Origin: Dyella sp. GSA-30
Lineage (GTDB): Bacteria; Pseudomonadota; Gammaproteobacteria; Xanthomonadales; Rhodanobacteraceae
Assembly: GCF_027924605.1 (NCBI RefSeq)
Contig: NZ_AP027042.1
Span: 2,333,524-2,397,523, forward strand
Direction: 5' to 3'
DNA length: 64,000 nt
Translations under genes and position numbers: made by a program
Shown: piece by piece, positions 21,035-29,498 of the stretch
Position numbering within the stretch: the stretch's first letter is position 1
Layout: the number at the start of each line of letters is the position of its first letter
The notes under the pieces: generated by a model
What the model was told of the DNA's origin: nothing
Seen by the model: the letters and a program-made list of their open reading frames with translations, nothing else
Database searches by the model: none

Positions 21035-21067
21035 TACCCGATCGAACTTCAAACGCAAAGGACAGCA

Positions 21068-21724
21068 ATGCCCGGCTTGACGACAGCCGGCACGATGGGT
21101 CTATATATCGACTTTCCCCGCCAGGCGAGTCCCATTTCCCACGTGTCCGACAACATCCAAAGCTCTCAGGAGCAAGCATCGCAGCGACGCTCTGCGTGGA
21201 TGGCTGCTGCCCAGGATGGCGACCGTCGGGCGTATGAGAAGGTGCTGGCCGATTCGGTCGGGCTGATTCGCGCGGTGGCGCGGCGGCAGGGCGTGGCGAT
21301 CGACTCGCTCGACGATGTGGTGCAGGAGACGTTGTTGACTGTGCATCGCGTCCGCCATACCTACGATCCGACGCGTTCCTACGATGCGTGGCTGGCGGCG
21401 ATCGCGGCCCGGCGCGCGATTGATCTCCTGCGCAGCCATGGCCGCCATGGGGCGCGCGAGGTCAGCGATGAGTTTGCGCTGGACATGCACCCGGATGTTG
21501 GCGACGCCACCACGCAGACCGAGCGCTCCCAGGAGGCGGCACGCCTACGCCAGGCGGTATCGGAGTTGCCGCCGGGACAGCGTGAAGCCGTCGAGCAACT
21601 GGGTTTGAAGGAACAATCGCTGGCCGAAGCTGCCGAGTCCACCGGTCGCAATACCGGTGCGCTGAAAGTCAATTTGCATCGCGCGTTGAAGACGCTGCGT
21701 CAACGTTTGCACGGAGATTCCTGA
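21068..21724 (+). CDS. ECF sigma factor paired with NrsF-type anti-sigma
   Basis: A 218-residue protein. Region 2 runs from about residue 48 (RAYEKVLADSVGLIRAVARRQ...DSLDDVVQETLLTVHRVRHTYDPTRSYDAWLAAIAARRAIDLLR) and region 4 is C-terminal (LPPGQREAVEQLGLKEQSLAEAAESTGRNTGALKVNLHRALKTLR). The start at 21068 follows AAAGGACAGCA, a good ribosome site; 21095 is an alternative. The following gene encodes the likely anti-sigma. Divergent genes are dipZ-msrB, and both sides share the same promoter-like element, so autoregulation is likely. Confidence 0.88.
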   Translation: MPGLTTAGTMGLYIDFPRQASPISHVSDNIQSSQEQASQRRSAWMAAAQDGDRRAYEKVLADSVGLIRAVARRQGVAIDSLDDVVQETLLTVHRVRHTYDPTRSYDAWLAAIAARRAIDLLRSHGRHGAREVSDEFALDMHPDVGDATTQTERSQEAARLRQAVSELPPGQREAVEQLGLKEQSLAEAAESTGRNTGALKVNLHRALKTLRQRLHGDS

Positions 21725-21729
21725 AGTCC

Positions 21730-22383
21730 ATGGCCGAACCGTTTCCCATCGACAGCTTGATCAAGTCGCTAGGCGCCCAGGCGGCACCGGTGCGGCGACT
21801 GCTGTCTCCAGGACGGCGTACCGTCGGCTGGACGCTGGCTGTCCTCACGATCGCCGCTTATCTGCTGTGGCGCCATGGCATGGGTAACATGATGCAGCGC
21901 TGGGAGAGCGCGCCGCTGGTGTGCTGTGCCGATGTAAGCGCGTTCTTTACCTGCATCGCCGCGGGTTGGGCTGCCTTTGCGCTGTCGGTTCCCGGTCGCA
22001 GCAACGCCTGGGTGTGGTTGCCGCTGCCGACGCTGCTGGTATGGATGGCGGCCAGCGGTTGGGGTTGCCTGCGTGCGCTGATCGCACCCAACGCCGATGC
22101 GGTCAGTTTCCCGGAGTCCGCCGATTGCCTGGTGTTTATCGTTGCATTGTCTGTGCCGCTTTCGGTGTTGTTGGTTCTGCTGGTGCGCCGTGCCTACCCG
22201 CTGCGCCCGGTACAGGCCGCCATCATGATTGGTCTGGCCAGCGCATCGGCATCGGCCGCACTGCTGGGCATCTTCCATCCGATCGACTCGGCGGCCAGCG
22301 ATCTGGCCATGCACGCCATCGCCGTGTTGATCGTGATCGGCGTCAATGCCGCCATGGGCGGCCGTCTGCTGCAGCCTCGTTAA
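21730..22383 (+). CDS. NrsF/DUF1109-type membrane anti-sigma factor
   Basis: A 217-residue protein with six predicted membrane spans and short loops, starting 5 nt after the sigma gene. The N-terminal MAEPFPIDSLIKSLGAQAAPVRRL, the Cys residues in GWGCLRAL and ESADCLVF, and the late FHPIDSAAS and LAMHAIAVLIVIGVNAAMGG fit the DUF1109/NrsF family. NrsF proteins hold their ECF sigma at the membrane and release it on metal or oxidative stress through conserved Cys. Family assignment is by pattern and context. Confidence 0.8.
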   Translation: MAEPFPIDSLIKSLGAQAAPVRRLLSPGRRTVGWTLAVLTIAAYLLWRHGMGNMMQRWESAPLVCCADVSAFFTCIAAGWAAFALSVPGRSNAWVWLPLPTLLVWMAASGWGCLRALIAPNADAVSFPESADCLVFIVALSVPLSVLLVLLVRRAYPLRPVQAAIMIGLASASASAALLGIFHPIDSAASDLAMHAIAVLIVIGVNAAMGGRLLQPR

Positions 22384-22710
22384 ATCGTTAACAGGCCCTA
22401 CGCAAAATCTTGCAGTCGTCTTGAACCTGAACGGCGGTTCCGTCGTGCGGTTGCCAAGCCATGCCCGAGGTATACCCTGTCCCACACATCGAGCAGGTCA
22501 GGTCAGGGGCAGGGCCTGGAATCGGAGTTTGTGGGCCTAAGGACGGTCCGCACGTATAGGGCGAAGTTGAGGGTGATCTCCATATCGGGTTTCGCATCGA
22601 AAGCTTCGTTCGGCCATGCCGAGGCGGCCTCAGGAAGGGCAGCTCCGGCGATCCATGGAAGTGCGGCCGATGCCGCACGCACTACCTCACCGTCTCAGGA
22701 GAAAGTACCC
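22384..22710. other. Intergenic stretch without recognised gene
   Basis: About 327 bp between the anti-sigma gene and a small secreted protein. It contains short hairpin potential (GAACC...GGTTC near 22424; CCCACA...TGTGGG between about 22481 and 22535) and a small direct repeat AGGTCAGGTCAG. An open frame runs through it into the next gene but lacks coding character. It could be a long leader or an RNA gene; I cannot assign it. Confidence 0.5.
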
Positions 22711-22929
22711 ATGAAAGTTTCTCGCTACGCCGTGCTCGCCGCTTCGACCGCTCTGCTCCTTGGCCTCGCCGTTTCCCCCGTGATGGCGCAGAGCGCCGCA
22801 GGCTCGAGTGCGACGCCGCCGAGCAGCAGCTCGACTGACGGCACCAAGAAGACCCACAAAGCCAAGCATCACAAGAAGGCTGCTTCGTCGTCCTCCGCTC
22901 CGGCCTCGACCTCGTCGTCGGGCGGCTAA
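22711..22929 (+). CDS. Small secreted Ser- and Lys/His-rich protein (Asr-like composition)
   Basis: A 72-residue protein: signal peptide of about 26 residues (ending VMAQ), then a mature part of Ser, Thr, Lys and His only, with a KKTHKAKHHKK core. AGGAGA lies at a good distance before the ATG at 22711. The composition resembles periplasmic acid-shock proteins (Asr), and a similar small gene is at 51290. A strong terminator follows. Function is inferred from composition only. Confidence 0.75.
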   Translation: MKVSRYAVLAASTALLLGLAVSPVMAQSAAGSSATPPSSSSTDGTKKTHKAKHHKKAASSSSAPASTSSSGG

Positions 22930-22957
22930 GCCCTCTCAAGTTAGTCGAACGCATCGA

Positions 22958-22994
22958 CCCTTCTCCCGCGATGGCGGGGGAGGGGTTTTTTTTT
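22958..22994 (+). terminator. Rho-independent terminator after the small secreted protein
   Basis: A stem CCCTTCTCCCGC / GCGGGGGAGGGG with a GATG loop is followed by nine T residues. Confidence 0.85.
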
Positions 22995-23079
22995 AGGAGT
23001 AAGTGAAAAGGAGTGAGAGTAGAGCTCAAGAAGCTCGAACCACGGCTCTCTCACTCCTCACTCCTCTTCACTTACTCCT
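22995..23079. repeat. Inverted repeat of AGGAGTGAG/CTCACTCCT units
   Basis: The left arm 22995-23019 (AGGAGTAAGTGAAAAGGAGT...) is complementary to the right arm 23048-23079, which carries one extra CACTCCT unit. A related CACTCCT array lies at 59508-59549 upstream of dnaB. Confidence 0.8.
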
Positions 23080-23145
23080 AGCTTTTGCCGCGATGCGGCA
23101 TGATTTAATGCGCCGGTCCCCGATCCCCCACGGAAAGGACCTCTT

Positions 23146-24216
23146 GTGCGCCATGTGTTGACCGAACGACTCGGTATTTCCCATCCCTTGATCCAGGCCC
23201 CGATGGCCGGCTCGACGACACCCGAACTGGTGTCGGCGGTCAGTCAGGCGGGTGGGTTGGGCTCGCTGGGTGCGGGTTATCTCAGCCCGCAAGCGATCCT
23301 TGAGCAGGCAGCGCAGGTGCGCGCGCAAACCGACAAGCCCTACGCGATCAACCTATTCGTGATGGCGGACGAGTTCACCGCCGACGCCGGTCTGGTCACC
23401 CGTGCACGCGAGCGACTGGACGCATTGATGGTCAAGGAGGGGCTGGCGATACGCACCAGTCTGCCTGAGCGCTGGGCGTTCCGATTCAGCGATCAACTGG
23501 CGGCCTTGCGCGAGGCGCGACCGCCGGTAGCGAGCTTTGCGTTCGACCTGATCACGCCGGCGCAATTGCGCGAACTCAAGCAGCTCGATATTTACGTCAT
23601 CGGCACTGCGACCACGGTGGCCGAGGCCAAGGCCTGGGCCGAACTAGGCGCCGATGCCGTCGGTTTGCAGGGTGCCGAGGCCGGTGGCCATCGGGGCACG
23701 TTCCTGCATGAGCCGGAGGACGCCTTGATCGGGTTGTTCGCCTTGCTGCCCCTTGCGGCCAGGGCGGTCGATATTCCGCTGATTGCAGCCGGCGGCATCA
23801 TGGATGGGCGCGCCATGCTGGCGGCCGAGGTGCTGGGTGCCGCTGCCAGCCAGCTCGGCACGGCATTCCTGGCGTGTCCGGAAAGCTCCGCCGCGCCTGC
23901 CTGGAAGCAGGATCTGCAACAGGCGCAGGACCATCAGATCACCACCATTCGCAGCTTTTCCGGCCGCGCTGCGCGTGGGCTGCGCAATCGCTATGTCGAG
24001 GCCATGTCCCAGCGGGCCGAGGAACTGCCGCCGTACCCCATCCTCAATGCCCTGACTTCGCCGTTGCGTAAGGCCGCGGCCGCGGCCGGGCGAGGGGATC
24101 TGATCTCGGAATGGTGCGGCCAGGCGGCCAGCCTTGTTCGTCCGATGCCCGCCGCGACCCTGGTTGCCGAGCTCATGCGTGAATATGCCCAGGCCCGCGC
24201 CGGGCTTTCGGCGTGA
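23146..24216 (+). CDS. NAD(P)H-dependent flavin oxidoreductase / nitronate monooxygenase family
   Basis: A 356-residue TIM-barrel flavoprotein: N-terminal LTERLGISHPLIQAPMAG, the loop GSLGAGYL, and the FMN-phosphate region with GAEAGGHRGTF and IAAGGIMDGRAM are hallmarks of 2-nitropropane dioxygenase-like proteins. These oxidise toxic alkyl nitronates or act as FMN-dependent reductases. GTG at 23146 is the start, preceded by AAAGGA. It stands alone between a repeat and the rsfS promoter. Confidence 0.88.
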   Translation: MRHVLTERLGISHPLIQAPMAGSTTPELVSAVSQAGGLGSLGAGYLSPQAILEQAAQVRAQTDKPYAINLFVMADEFTADAGLVTRARERLDALMVKEGLAIRTSLPERWAFRFSDQLAALREARPPVASFAFDLITPAQLRELKQLDIYVIGTATTVAEAKAWAELGADAVGLQGAEAGGHRGTFLHEPEDALIGLFALLPLAARAVDIPLIAAGGIMDGRAMLAAEVLGAAASQLGTAFLACPESSAAPAWKQDLQQAQDHQITTIRSFSGRAARGLRNRYVEAMSQRAEELPPYPILNALTSPLRKAAAAAGRGDLISEWCGQAASLVRPMPAATLVAELMREYAQARAGLSA

Positions 24217-24234
24217 AGACCTAGGCCGCATGGC

Positions 24235-24266
24235 TTGACGTGGCCCACAGAGCGGAGCGTTATACT
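24235..24266 (+). promoter_or_regulatory. Candidate promoter for rsfS-rlmH
   Basis: TTGACG at 24235-24240 and TATACT at 24261-24266 (or TTATAC one base earlier) form a recognisable but widely spaced (19-20 nt) sigma-70 pair just after the flavoprotein gene. It would give rsfS its own promoter now that nadD is distant. Confidence 0.4.
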
Positions 24267-24333
24267 GCGCTCGCGCCAATCCGGCGCTCCGATCTGCATG
24301 AGGCCAGCACTCTTGAGTCCGACCGCACAACGC

Positions 24334-24702
24334 ATGAAACCGGCTAACGCCACCTCCCTCCGCCAGCATGTCATCGACGCGCTGGAAGAACTGAAAGCCA
24401 AAGACATTCGTGAGATCGATGTCCGCGGCAAAACCTCCATTGCCGACTTGCTCGTGATTGCCTCCGGCACCTCGGCTCGCCATGTCAAATCCATTGCCGA
24501 CGAAGTCGTCAAGTTCGCCAAGAAGGCGGGCGTGATGCCGATCGGTGTGGAAGGCGAGCAAGAAGCCGAATGGGTCCTCGTCGACCTGGGCGACGTCATC
24601 GTGCACGTCATGCTGCCGCGCATCCGCGAATTCTATGGCCTGGAAAGGCTGTGGACCGTGGGCGATCGCGGCGCCGACAACGAAGCCATCAGCGCAGTTT
24701 GA
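24334..24702 (+). CDS. rsfS: Ribosome silencing factor RsfS
   Basis: A 122-residue protein with the family core [42 protein letters not shown] and [15 protein letters not shown]...[10 protein letters not shown]. RsfS binds L14 on the 50S subunit and blocks subunit joining in starvation. The start is uncertain: ATG 24334 was chosen; TTG 24313 (preceded by GAGG) and ATG 24298 are possible. rlmH follows after about 70 nt, the usual neighbour, but nadD is not adjacent. Confidence 0.92.
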   Translation: MKPANATSLRQHVIDALEELKAKDIREIDVRGKTSIADLLVIASGTSARHVKSIADEVVKFAKKAGVMPIGVEGEQEAEWVLVDLGDVIVHVMLPRIREFYGLERLWTVGDRGADNEAISAV

Positions 24703-24771
24703 TCGCGCCGGCTTTCTCCGCGCGCTACCGAAACGGTGGCGCAGATGTCTTGTTCTCTCTCGATTCGACTC

Positions 24772-25242
24772 ATGCGCGCACGTCTGATCGCCGTCGGTGA
24801 ACGCATGCCCGCATGGGTGGCCGAAGGCTTTGCCGAATATCGCAAGCGGTTGTCGCACGAACTACCGCTGGAACTGATCGAACTGAAGCCTGGCACGCGC
24901 GGCAAGGGCCGTGACGATGCGCGCGCGATTCAGGACGAAGGCACCGCGATCCTCGCCGCACTTCCACGCGATATTCATGTCGTCGCGCTCGACGGGCGCG
25001 GCAAGACCTGGTCCAGTGAGGATCTCGCACAGCAACTGGCGAAGTGGCGCATGTCCGGCCGCGATCTCGCCTTCCTGATCGGCGGACCCGATGGCCATGC
25101 GCCGGAGGTGATTGCGCGCGCGGATCAGAGCTGGTCGCTCGGGCCGCTGACGTTGCCGCACATGCTGGTACGTCTGGTGCTGGCCGAACAGCTTTATCGC
25201 GCAACGACCCTGCTTGCGGGACATCCGTATCATCGGGCCTGA
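24772..25242 (+). CDS. rlmH: 23S rRNA pseudouridine-1915 N3-methyltransferase RlmH
   Basis: A 156-residue SPOUT methyltransferase. Length and the motifs VALDGRGKTWSSE, LAFLIGGPDGH and SLGPLTLPHMLVRLVLAEQLYRA..HPYHR are diagnostic. The start MRARLIAVG at 24772 gives the standard length. It modifies helix 69 of 23S rRNA after subunit joining. It lies downstream of rsfS, as in many bacteria. Confidence 0.96.
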   Translation: MRARLIAVGERMPAWVAEGFAEYRKRLSHELPLELIELKPGTRGKGRDDARAIQDEGTAILAALPRDIHVVALDGRGKTWSSEDLAQQLAKWRMSGRDLAFLIGGPDGHAPEVIARADQSWSLGPLTLPHMLVRLVLAEQLYRATTLLAGHPYHRA

Positions 25243-25305
25243 AGGGCGCAGGAGTGAGTCGGGCTGTGCCAGGATGACCCTAGCAATCGATACGGATCAC
25301 TACGG

Positions 25306-25761
25306 ATGAACACCCGCATTCGCCAGGCCACGGTCGACGATCTCCACGATATCGTCCCTTTGTTTGACGCCTATCGGCAGTTCTACGGACAGCCAGCCGA
25401 TCTATCGCGTGCGCATGCCTTTCTCTCCGAGCGATTTACGCGGAACGAGTCGGTGATATTAGTTGCGATGGACGGCTCGCGTTTCGTTGGATTTACCCAG
25501 CTCTATCCGCTGTTTTCTTCCGTGCGTACCGTGCGGACCTATCTGCTCAACGATCTGTTCGTCGCCGCCGATGCGCGACGGCATGGTGTCGCGGCAGCCT
25601 TGTTGCATGCGGCGGCCGAGCACGCTCGTGCGATCGGCGCTGCCAGCCTTTCCCTGTCGACGGCGCATGACAACATGCCCGCACAACGTCTTTACGAATC
25701 CTTGGGCTGGAAGCGCGACGAACATTTCCGCGAATACAGCCTGAGCCTTAAGGAACCCTAG
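25306..25761 (+). CDS. GNAT family N-acetyltransferase
   Basis: A 151-residue protein with the acetyl-CoA binding pattern DLFVAADARRHGVAAALLHAAAEHA and C-terminal AQRLYESLGWKRDE. Substrate unknown. Its stop codon directly abuts the ATG of maf, so both are likely translated together. It interrupts the frequent rlmH-maf neighbourhood. Confidence 0.88.
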   Translation: MNTRIRQATVDDLHDIVPLFDAYRQFYGQPADLSRAHAFLSERFTRNESVILVAMDGSRFVGFTQLYPLFSSVRTVRTYLLNDLFVAADARRHGVAAALLHAAAEHARAIGAASLSLSTAHDNMPAQRLYESLGWKRDEHFREYSLSLKEP

Positions 25762-26328
25762 ATGCTCTATCTCGCCTCACAGTCGCCGCGCCGCCGTCAG
25801 CTGCTGGAACAACTGGATGTGCCGTTTACGGTGGTGGACGTCGACGTCCCCGAAGTGCGTGGCGCGAACGAATCGCCGCGCGATTACGTCAGCCGCGTGG
25901 CGCGCGACAAGGCAAGCGCCGGTCTTGCATCGCTGGGTGCGGCCGAAGCCATCGTGCTGGGCGCCGACACGGAAGTCGTGCTCGACAACGACGTATTCGG
26001 CAAGCCCGTCGATGCCAACGATGCCAAGGCGATGCTGCATCGATTATCGGGGCGCACGCATGAAGTGATCTCGGCGCTCTGGGCGATCGGCAGAGGCCAG
26101 GAACACAGTGAGGTCTGCATCTCCAGGGTGCGTTTCAGCGCGTTGTCCGAGGCGCAGATCGATGCTTACGTGACAACCGGCGAGCCGTTCGGCAAGGCGG
26201 GTGCATATGCTATCCAGGGGCGTGGTGGTGCCTTGATCGAACATCTCGAAGGCAGCTATTCCGGCGTCATGGGCTTGCCGGTATTTGAGACCGCGCGTTT
26301 GCTGCGTGGCCTGAAGTTGATTCCTTAA
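25762..26328 (+). CDS. maf: Maf-type nucleoside triphosphate pyrophosphatase (dTTP/UTP type)
   Basis: A 188-residue Maf/HAM1-fold enzyme hydrolysing nucleoside triphosphates, probably modified or non-canonical ones. The opening [15 protein letters not shown], the catalytic region [11 protein letters not shown] and [12 protein letters not shown] are typical; the last matches the YhdE (dTTP/UTP) branch better than YceF. The start ATG follows the upstream stop directly. The rng gene that often follows is absent here. Confidence 0.92.
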   Translation: MLYLASQSPRRRQLLEQLDVPFTVVDVDVPEVRGANESPRDYVSRVARDKASAGLASLGAAEAIVLGADTEVVLDNDVFGKPVDANDAKAMLHRLSGRTHEVISALWAIGRGQEHSEVCISRVRFSALSEAQIDAYVTTGEPFGKAGAYAIQGRGGALIEHLEGSYSGVMGLPVFETARLLRGLKLIP

Positions 26329-26335
26329 GAACGTC

Positions 26336-27175
26336 TCAAGTGGCGCTTTGCATGGTGAAAAACCATGCCACCGTAGTGACCAGATTGTTCATGCCATGAG
26401 CTATCACGGCGGGCCACAACGAATTGGATTTCAGCCGCAGCCACGCGAAGGCGGCGCCGAGCATGGCCAGATTGGGCAGGCCGTACCAGAGAAATTTCAG
26501 ATCCGGCAGATGCACCAGGGCGAACACCAGCGACGTGCAGGCCACCGCCCAGCCGACGTTCAACCGCTTCAGCCATGCCGAGAGCAATACACCGCGAAAT
26601 AGCAGTTCCTCGATCAACGGTGCGATGGCGATGGCGACGATCATCAGGACGAATTTTGCGGCGAGCGAGGCGTTCGCTCCGAGCTGCTTGATGTCCTGCG
26701 GTACGTGATGCCCCTGGGCCAGGAACTGGGTAAGCATGCCGCCGATGATCGGCAGCGCGATGCCCGCCGCCACGGCGATGGCATAGAACGAGGTGTCACG
26801 GGGAGCCGCCAGGCCGAAGCCCGGCACGGTGGCCCGTCGCCACAGCTGCGGCCAACGGCTGCGCACCAGCCACCACATGATCGCGGTGGCGCCGCCAAGG
26901 GCGCCGGCAACCAGCAGTACGTTGATGTTCGGGCGAGCCATCAACGCCTTGATCGTCCGCATGATTTCAGCGGCCGGCTGGGTGTGATCGACCAGGAGAA
27001 CCCCCAGTCCGACCATGGCGGCAATCACCGCGCCCACGAAGGCCTGCAGCAGGAAATAAAGCACGAGCATGCCCACCGCGGCCCAGCCGTTCGGCGATTC
27101 GGGTATGGGCGTGGCCGAATACGGCATGGGTGGCGGCTCGGCCGGGTGTGCGACGAGCGCGATATCCGTATCCAT
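26336..27175 (-). CDS. CPBP (Abi/CAAX-like) intramembrane metalloprotease
   Basis: A 279-residue polytopic protein with the CPBP motif EELLFRG, then FALVHLP and a C-terminal AHGMNN, giving the glutamate and histidine residues of this glutamic intramembrane protease family. Substrates are unknown in bacteria; family members process prenylated or signal peptides or confer bacteriocin self-immunity. The start is uncertain: 27175 (MDTDIALVAH) was chosen, with 27253 and 27280 possible. It converges on maf (7 nt between stops). Confidence 0.88.
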   Translation of the reverse strand: MDTDIALVAHPAEPPPMPYSATPIPESPNGWAAVGMLVLYFLLQAFVGAVIAAMVGLGVLLVDHTQPAAEIMRTIKALMARPNINVLLVAGALGGATAIMWWLVRSRWPQLWRRATVPGFGLAAPRDTSFYAIAVAAGIALPIIGGMLTQFLAQGHHVPQDIKQLGANASLAAKFVLMIVAIAIAPLIEELLFRGVLLSAWLKRLNVGWAVACTSLVFALVHLPDLKFLWYGLPNLAMLGAAFAWLRLKSNSLWPAVIAHGMNNLVTTVAWFFTMQSAT

Positions 27176-27325
27176 GCGGGAAGGGTGGCCTTGATTGAGG
27201 GCAGGTAGTTCATGCTGCCTGTTGGCGCGGGGTTTGTCAGCAGCGGGCGTCATACGGTTCCCGGTATAGTGTCCTGCCATTCAAGCCTGCTACCCGGGAG
27301 GACCCCAGGCGCATTGCGCCGACCC

Positions 27326-28879
27326 ATGTTTGCTTTCGACTGGATGGCCGACCCTACGGCCTGGGCTGGTCTCCTCACCCTGGTGGTGCTGGAGATTGTG
27401 CTCGGTATCGACAATCTCGTTTTCATCGCGATCCTCGCGGACAAGCTGCATGCCTCGCAGCGCGACCGGGCGCGGCTGCTGGGTCTTTCCCTCGCGCTGA
27501 TAATGCGCCTGGCCTTGCTGGGCGCGATGTCCTGGCTGGTCAAGCTGACCACGCCGATTTTTACCTGGAACAACTTCTCGCTTTCCTGGCGCGACATCAT
27601 TTTGTTGCTGGGTGGTGTGTTTCTGTTGTTCAAGGCCACGCTCGAACTGCACGAACGGCTCGAAGCCGAGGACGAGCACGGCAGCGGCAACCGCGCGCAG
27701 GCCAAGTTCTGGCTGGTAGTGACGCAGATCGTCGTGCTCGACGCGGTGTTCTCGCTCGACTCGGTGATCACCGCCGTGGGCATGGTCGATCATCTGTCGG
27801 TGATGATGATCGCGGTGGTGGTGGCGATGATCCTGATGATCAGCGCGAGCAAGCCGTTGACCAGCTTCGTCAACGCGCGGCCCACCGTAGTTATCCTTTG
27901 CCTGTCTTTCCTGCTGATGATCGGCTTCAGTCTGGTTGCCGAAGGGCTGGGATTCCATATTCCCAAGGGCTATCTGTACGCGGCGATCGGCTTCTCGATC
28001 ATGATCGAGGCGTTCAACCAGACCATGCGACGCAACCGTCGCCGCAGCCTTTTCAGCAGCGCACGCAATTTGCGCGATCGCACGGCGCAAGCGGTACTGC
28101 GTTTGCTCGGCGCGGGCGGCGAGGACGAGCACGATGTGCCCAAGGCGCAGGCGTCGTCGAACGACGGCAGCGTGGCGGTCTTCGGCAAGGACGAGCTGGC
28201 GATGGTGCAGGGCGTGCTCGATCTTGCGCATCGCCCGGTGCGTTCGATCATGACGCCGAGGCCGGAAATCAGCTGGATCGATCCGCGCGAAAGTACCGAA
28301 GCGCTACGCGCCGAAATCGCCGTCATCAATCATCACTGGTTACCGGTGGCCGGCGATGATCTCGATCAGTTGATCGGCGTGGCATCGTCGAGCGACCTGC
28401 TGGCCAGCCTGTTCGATCATGGTCGCATCGACGTGGAAAGCGTCGTGCGTAAGCCGCTGACAGTGCTCGAATCGCTGAGCGTGCTGCGCCTGATCGACGA
28501 ATTCCGGCGCTCGCCGTTACAGGTGGCGCTGGTGGTCGACGAATACGGCAGCGTGCTCGGGCTGGTCACTCCGGCGGACGTGCTGGAAGTGATCGCCGGC
28601 GAGTTTCCCGACGACGAGAGCGGCGATCCGTCCGCGATCCAGGAGGCCGATGGCAGCTGGCTGGTGGATGCCAGTCTCGATCTTCGACGCATCGAACATT
28701 TGCTTGGCGTGCGGCTGAGTGGTGACGATAGTTTCGCGACCCTGGCCGGTTATGTATTGCAGCGGCTGGGTCGCCTGCCGAACGCCGGAGATCGGTTCGA
28801 AAGCGAAGGCTTGCAGTTCGAGGTCATCACGATGGATGGTGCGCGTATCGATCGGTTGCGGGTGACGCCTGCGCCCTGA
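27326..28879 (+). CDS. TerC-family membrane protein with CBS pair and CorC/HlyC domain
   Basis: A 517-residue protein. The N-terminal half (to about residue 245) is a TerC domain with two acidic helices, [15 protein letters not shown] and [15 protein letters not shown]. Two CBS domains follow (about 300-420) and a CorC_HlyC domain ends the protein. This matches YegH/YoaE-type proteins, thought to act in metal-ion (Mn/Ca) export or tellurite resistance. The start [10 protein letters not shown] at 27326 is preferred over an upstream in-frame ATG that gives a non-homologous extension. Confidence 0.9.
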   Translation: MFAFDWMADPTAWAGLLTLVVLEIVLGIDNLVFIAILADKLHASQRDRARLLGLSLALIMRLALLGAMSWLVKLTTPIFTWNNFSLSWRDIILLLGGVFLLFKATLELHERLEAEDEHGSGNRAQAKFWLVVTQIVVLDAVFSLDSVITAVGMVDHLSVMMIAVVVAMILMISASKPLTSFVNARPTVVILCLSFLLMIGFSLVAEGLGFHIPKGYLYAAIGFSIMIEAFNQTMRRNRRRSLFSSARNLRDRTAQAVLRLLGAGGEDEHDVPKAQASSNDGSVAVFGKDELAMVQGVLDLAHRPVRSIMTPRPEISWIDPRESTEALRAEIAVINHHWLPVAGDDLDQLIGVASSSDLLASLFDHGRIDVESVVRKPLTVLESLSVLRLIDEFRRSPLQVALVVDEYGSVLGLVTPADVLEVIAGEFPDDESGDPSAIQEADGSWLVDASLDLRRIEHLLGVRLSGDDSFATLAGYVLQRLGRLPNAGDRFESEGLQFEVITMDGARIDRLRVTPAP

Positions 28880-28888
28880 ATAAAGGCG

Positions 28889-28948
28889 CCCCCTCACCCC
28901 AGCCCTCTCCCCCGGCAGAGCCAGGGAAGAGGGTTGGGGTGAGGGGGC
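28889..28948. repeat. CTCTCCCC-type hairpin between convergent genes
   Basis: CCCCCTCACCCCAGCCCTCT and its imperfect complement form a roughly 60-nt hairpin between the TerC gene and the MAPEG gene. It may serve as a bidirectional transcript end. Confidence 0.8.
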
Positions 28949-28963
28949 TCTTGATTTGCCGAC

Positions 28964-29359
28964 TCAACCAACCACCATCGCCCGTACAATCCCAAACGCC
29001 GACAGCACAACCAGCGCCGCCCAGGCAAGCAGCGAAAGCCCGAAGGCCGTCCCACGTTTGGCCGGGTCTTTCAGATACGCCGGGATGTACCACGCGCGAC
29101 CGATCAGCCAAAGAAAACCGAAACCACCCGCTAGCGCCGGAAAGCCATACATCGACGCCAGCCATAGTACCGGCAGAAACATCGCGCTGGCTTCGAGCGT
29201 ATTCATCTGGATGCGCCAGGCGCGCTCGAAGCCGGGATGGCCGCTGATGGCCGGCGCTTTCACGCCATAGCGCTTGCGTGCATTGCCTACCACCCACAAG
29301 GTGGCAAATTGCAGCAACACATTGAGCAAAGTGACCAGGGCGGGCAGGTGCTGCAGCAT
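28964..29359 (-). CDS. MAPEG family membrane protein
   Basis: A 131-residue protein with four membrane spans. FERAWRIQMNTLEASAMFLPVLWLA is the MAPEG signature (ERxxxNxxE). Family members include glutathione S-transferases and eicosanoid enzymes; in bacteria the role is mostly unknown. The start at 29359 (MLQHLPALVTL) was chosen since the upstream open frame has no homologous look. It is divergent from ypfJ. Confidence 0.88.
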   Translation of the reverse strand: MLQHLPALVTLLNVLLQFATLWVVGNARKRYGVKAPAISGHPGFERAWRIQMNTLEASAMFLPVLWLASMYGFPALAGGFGFLWLIGRAWYIPAYLKDPAKRGTAFGLSLLAWAALVVLSAFGIVRAMVVG

Positions 29360-29498
29360 GGGTGTCTCGAGCTGGAGGAGGGGCTCACTATAGCCGCCGT
29401 CGTGCCCGTCGACCGCAAGATATCGCTTGGCGTGATCCGATTCGGGCGGTATCGTCCCTGCCGCGGTATCGACGATCGTGCATTCAGCCGAGGTGCGT

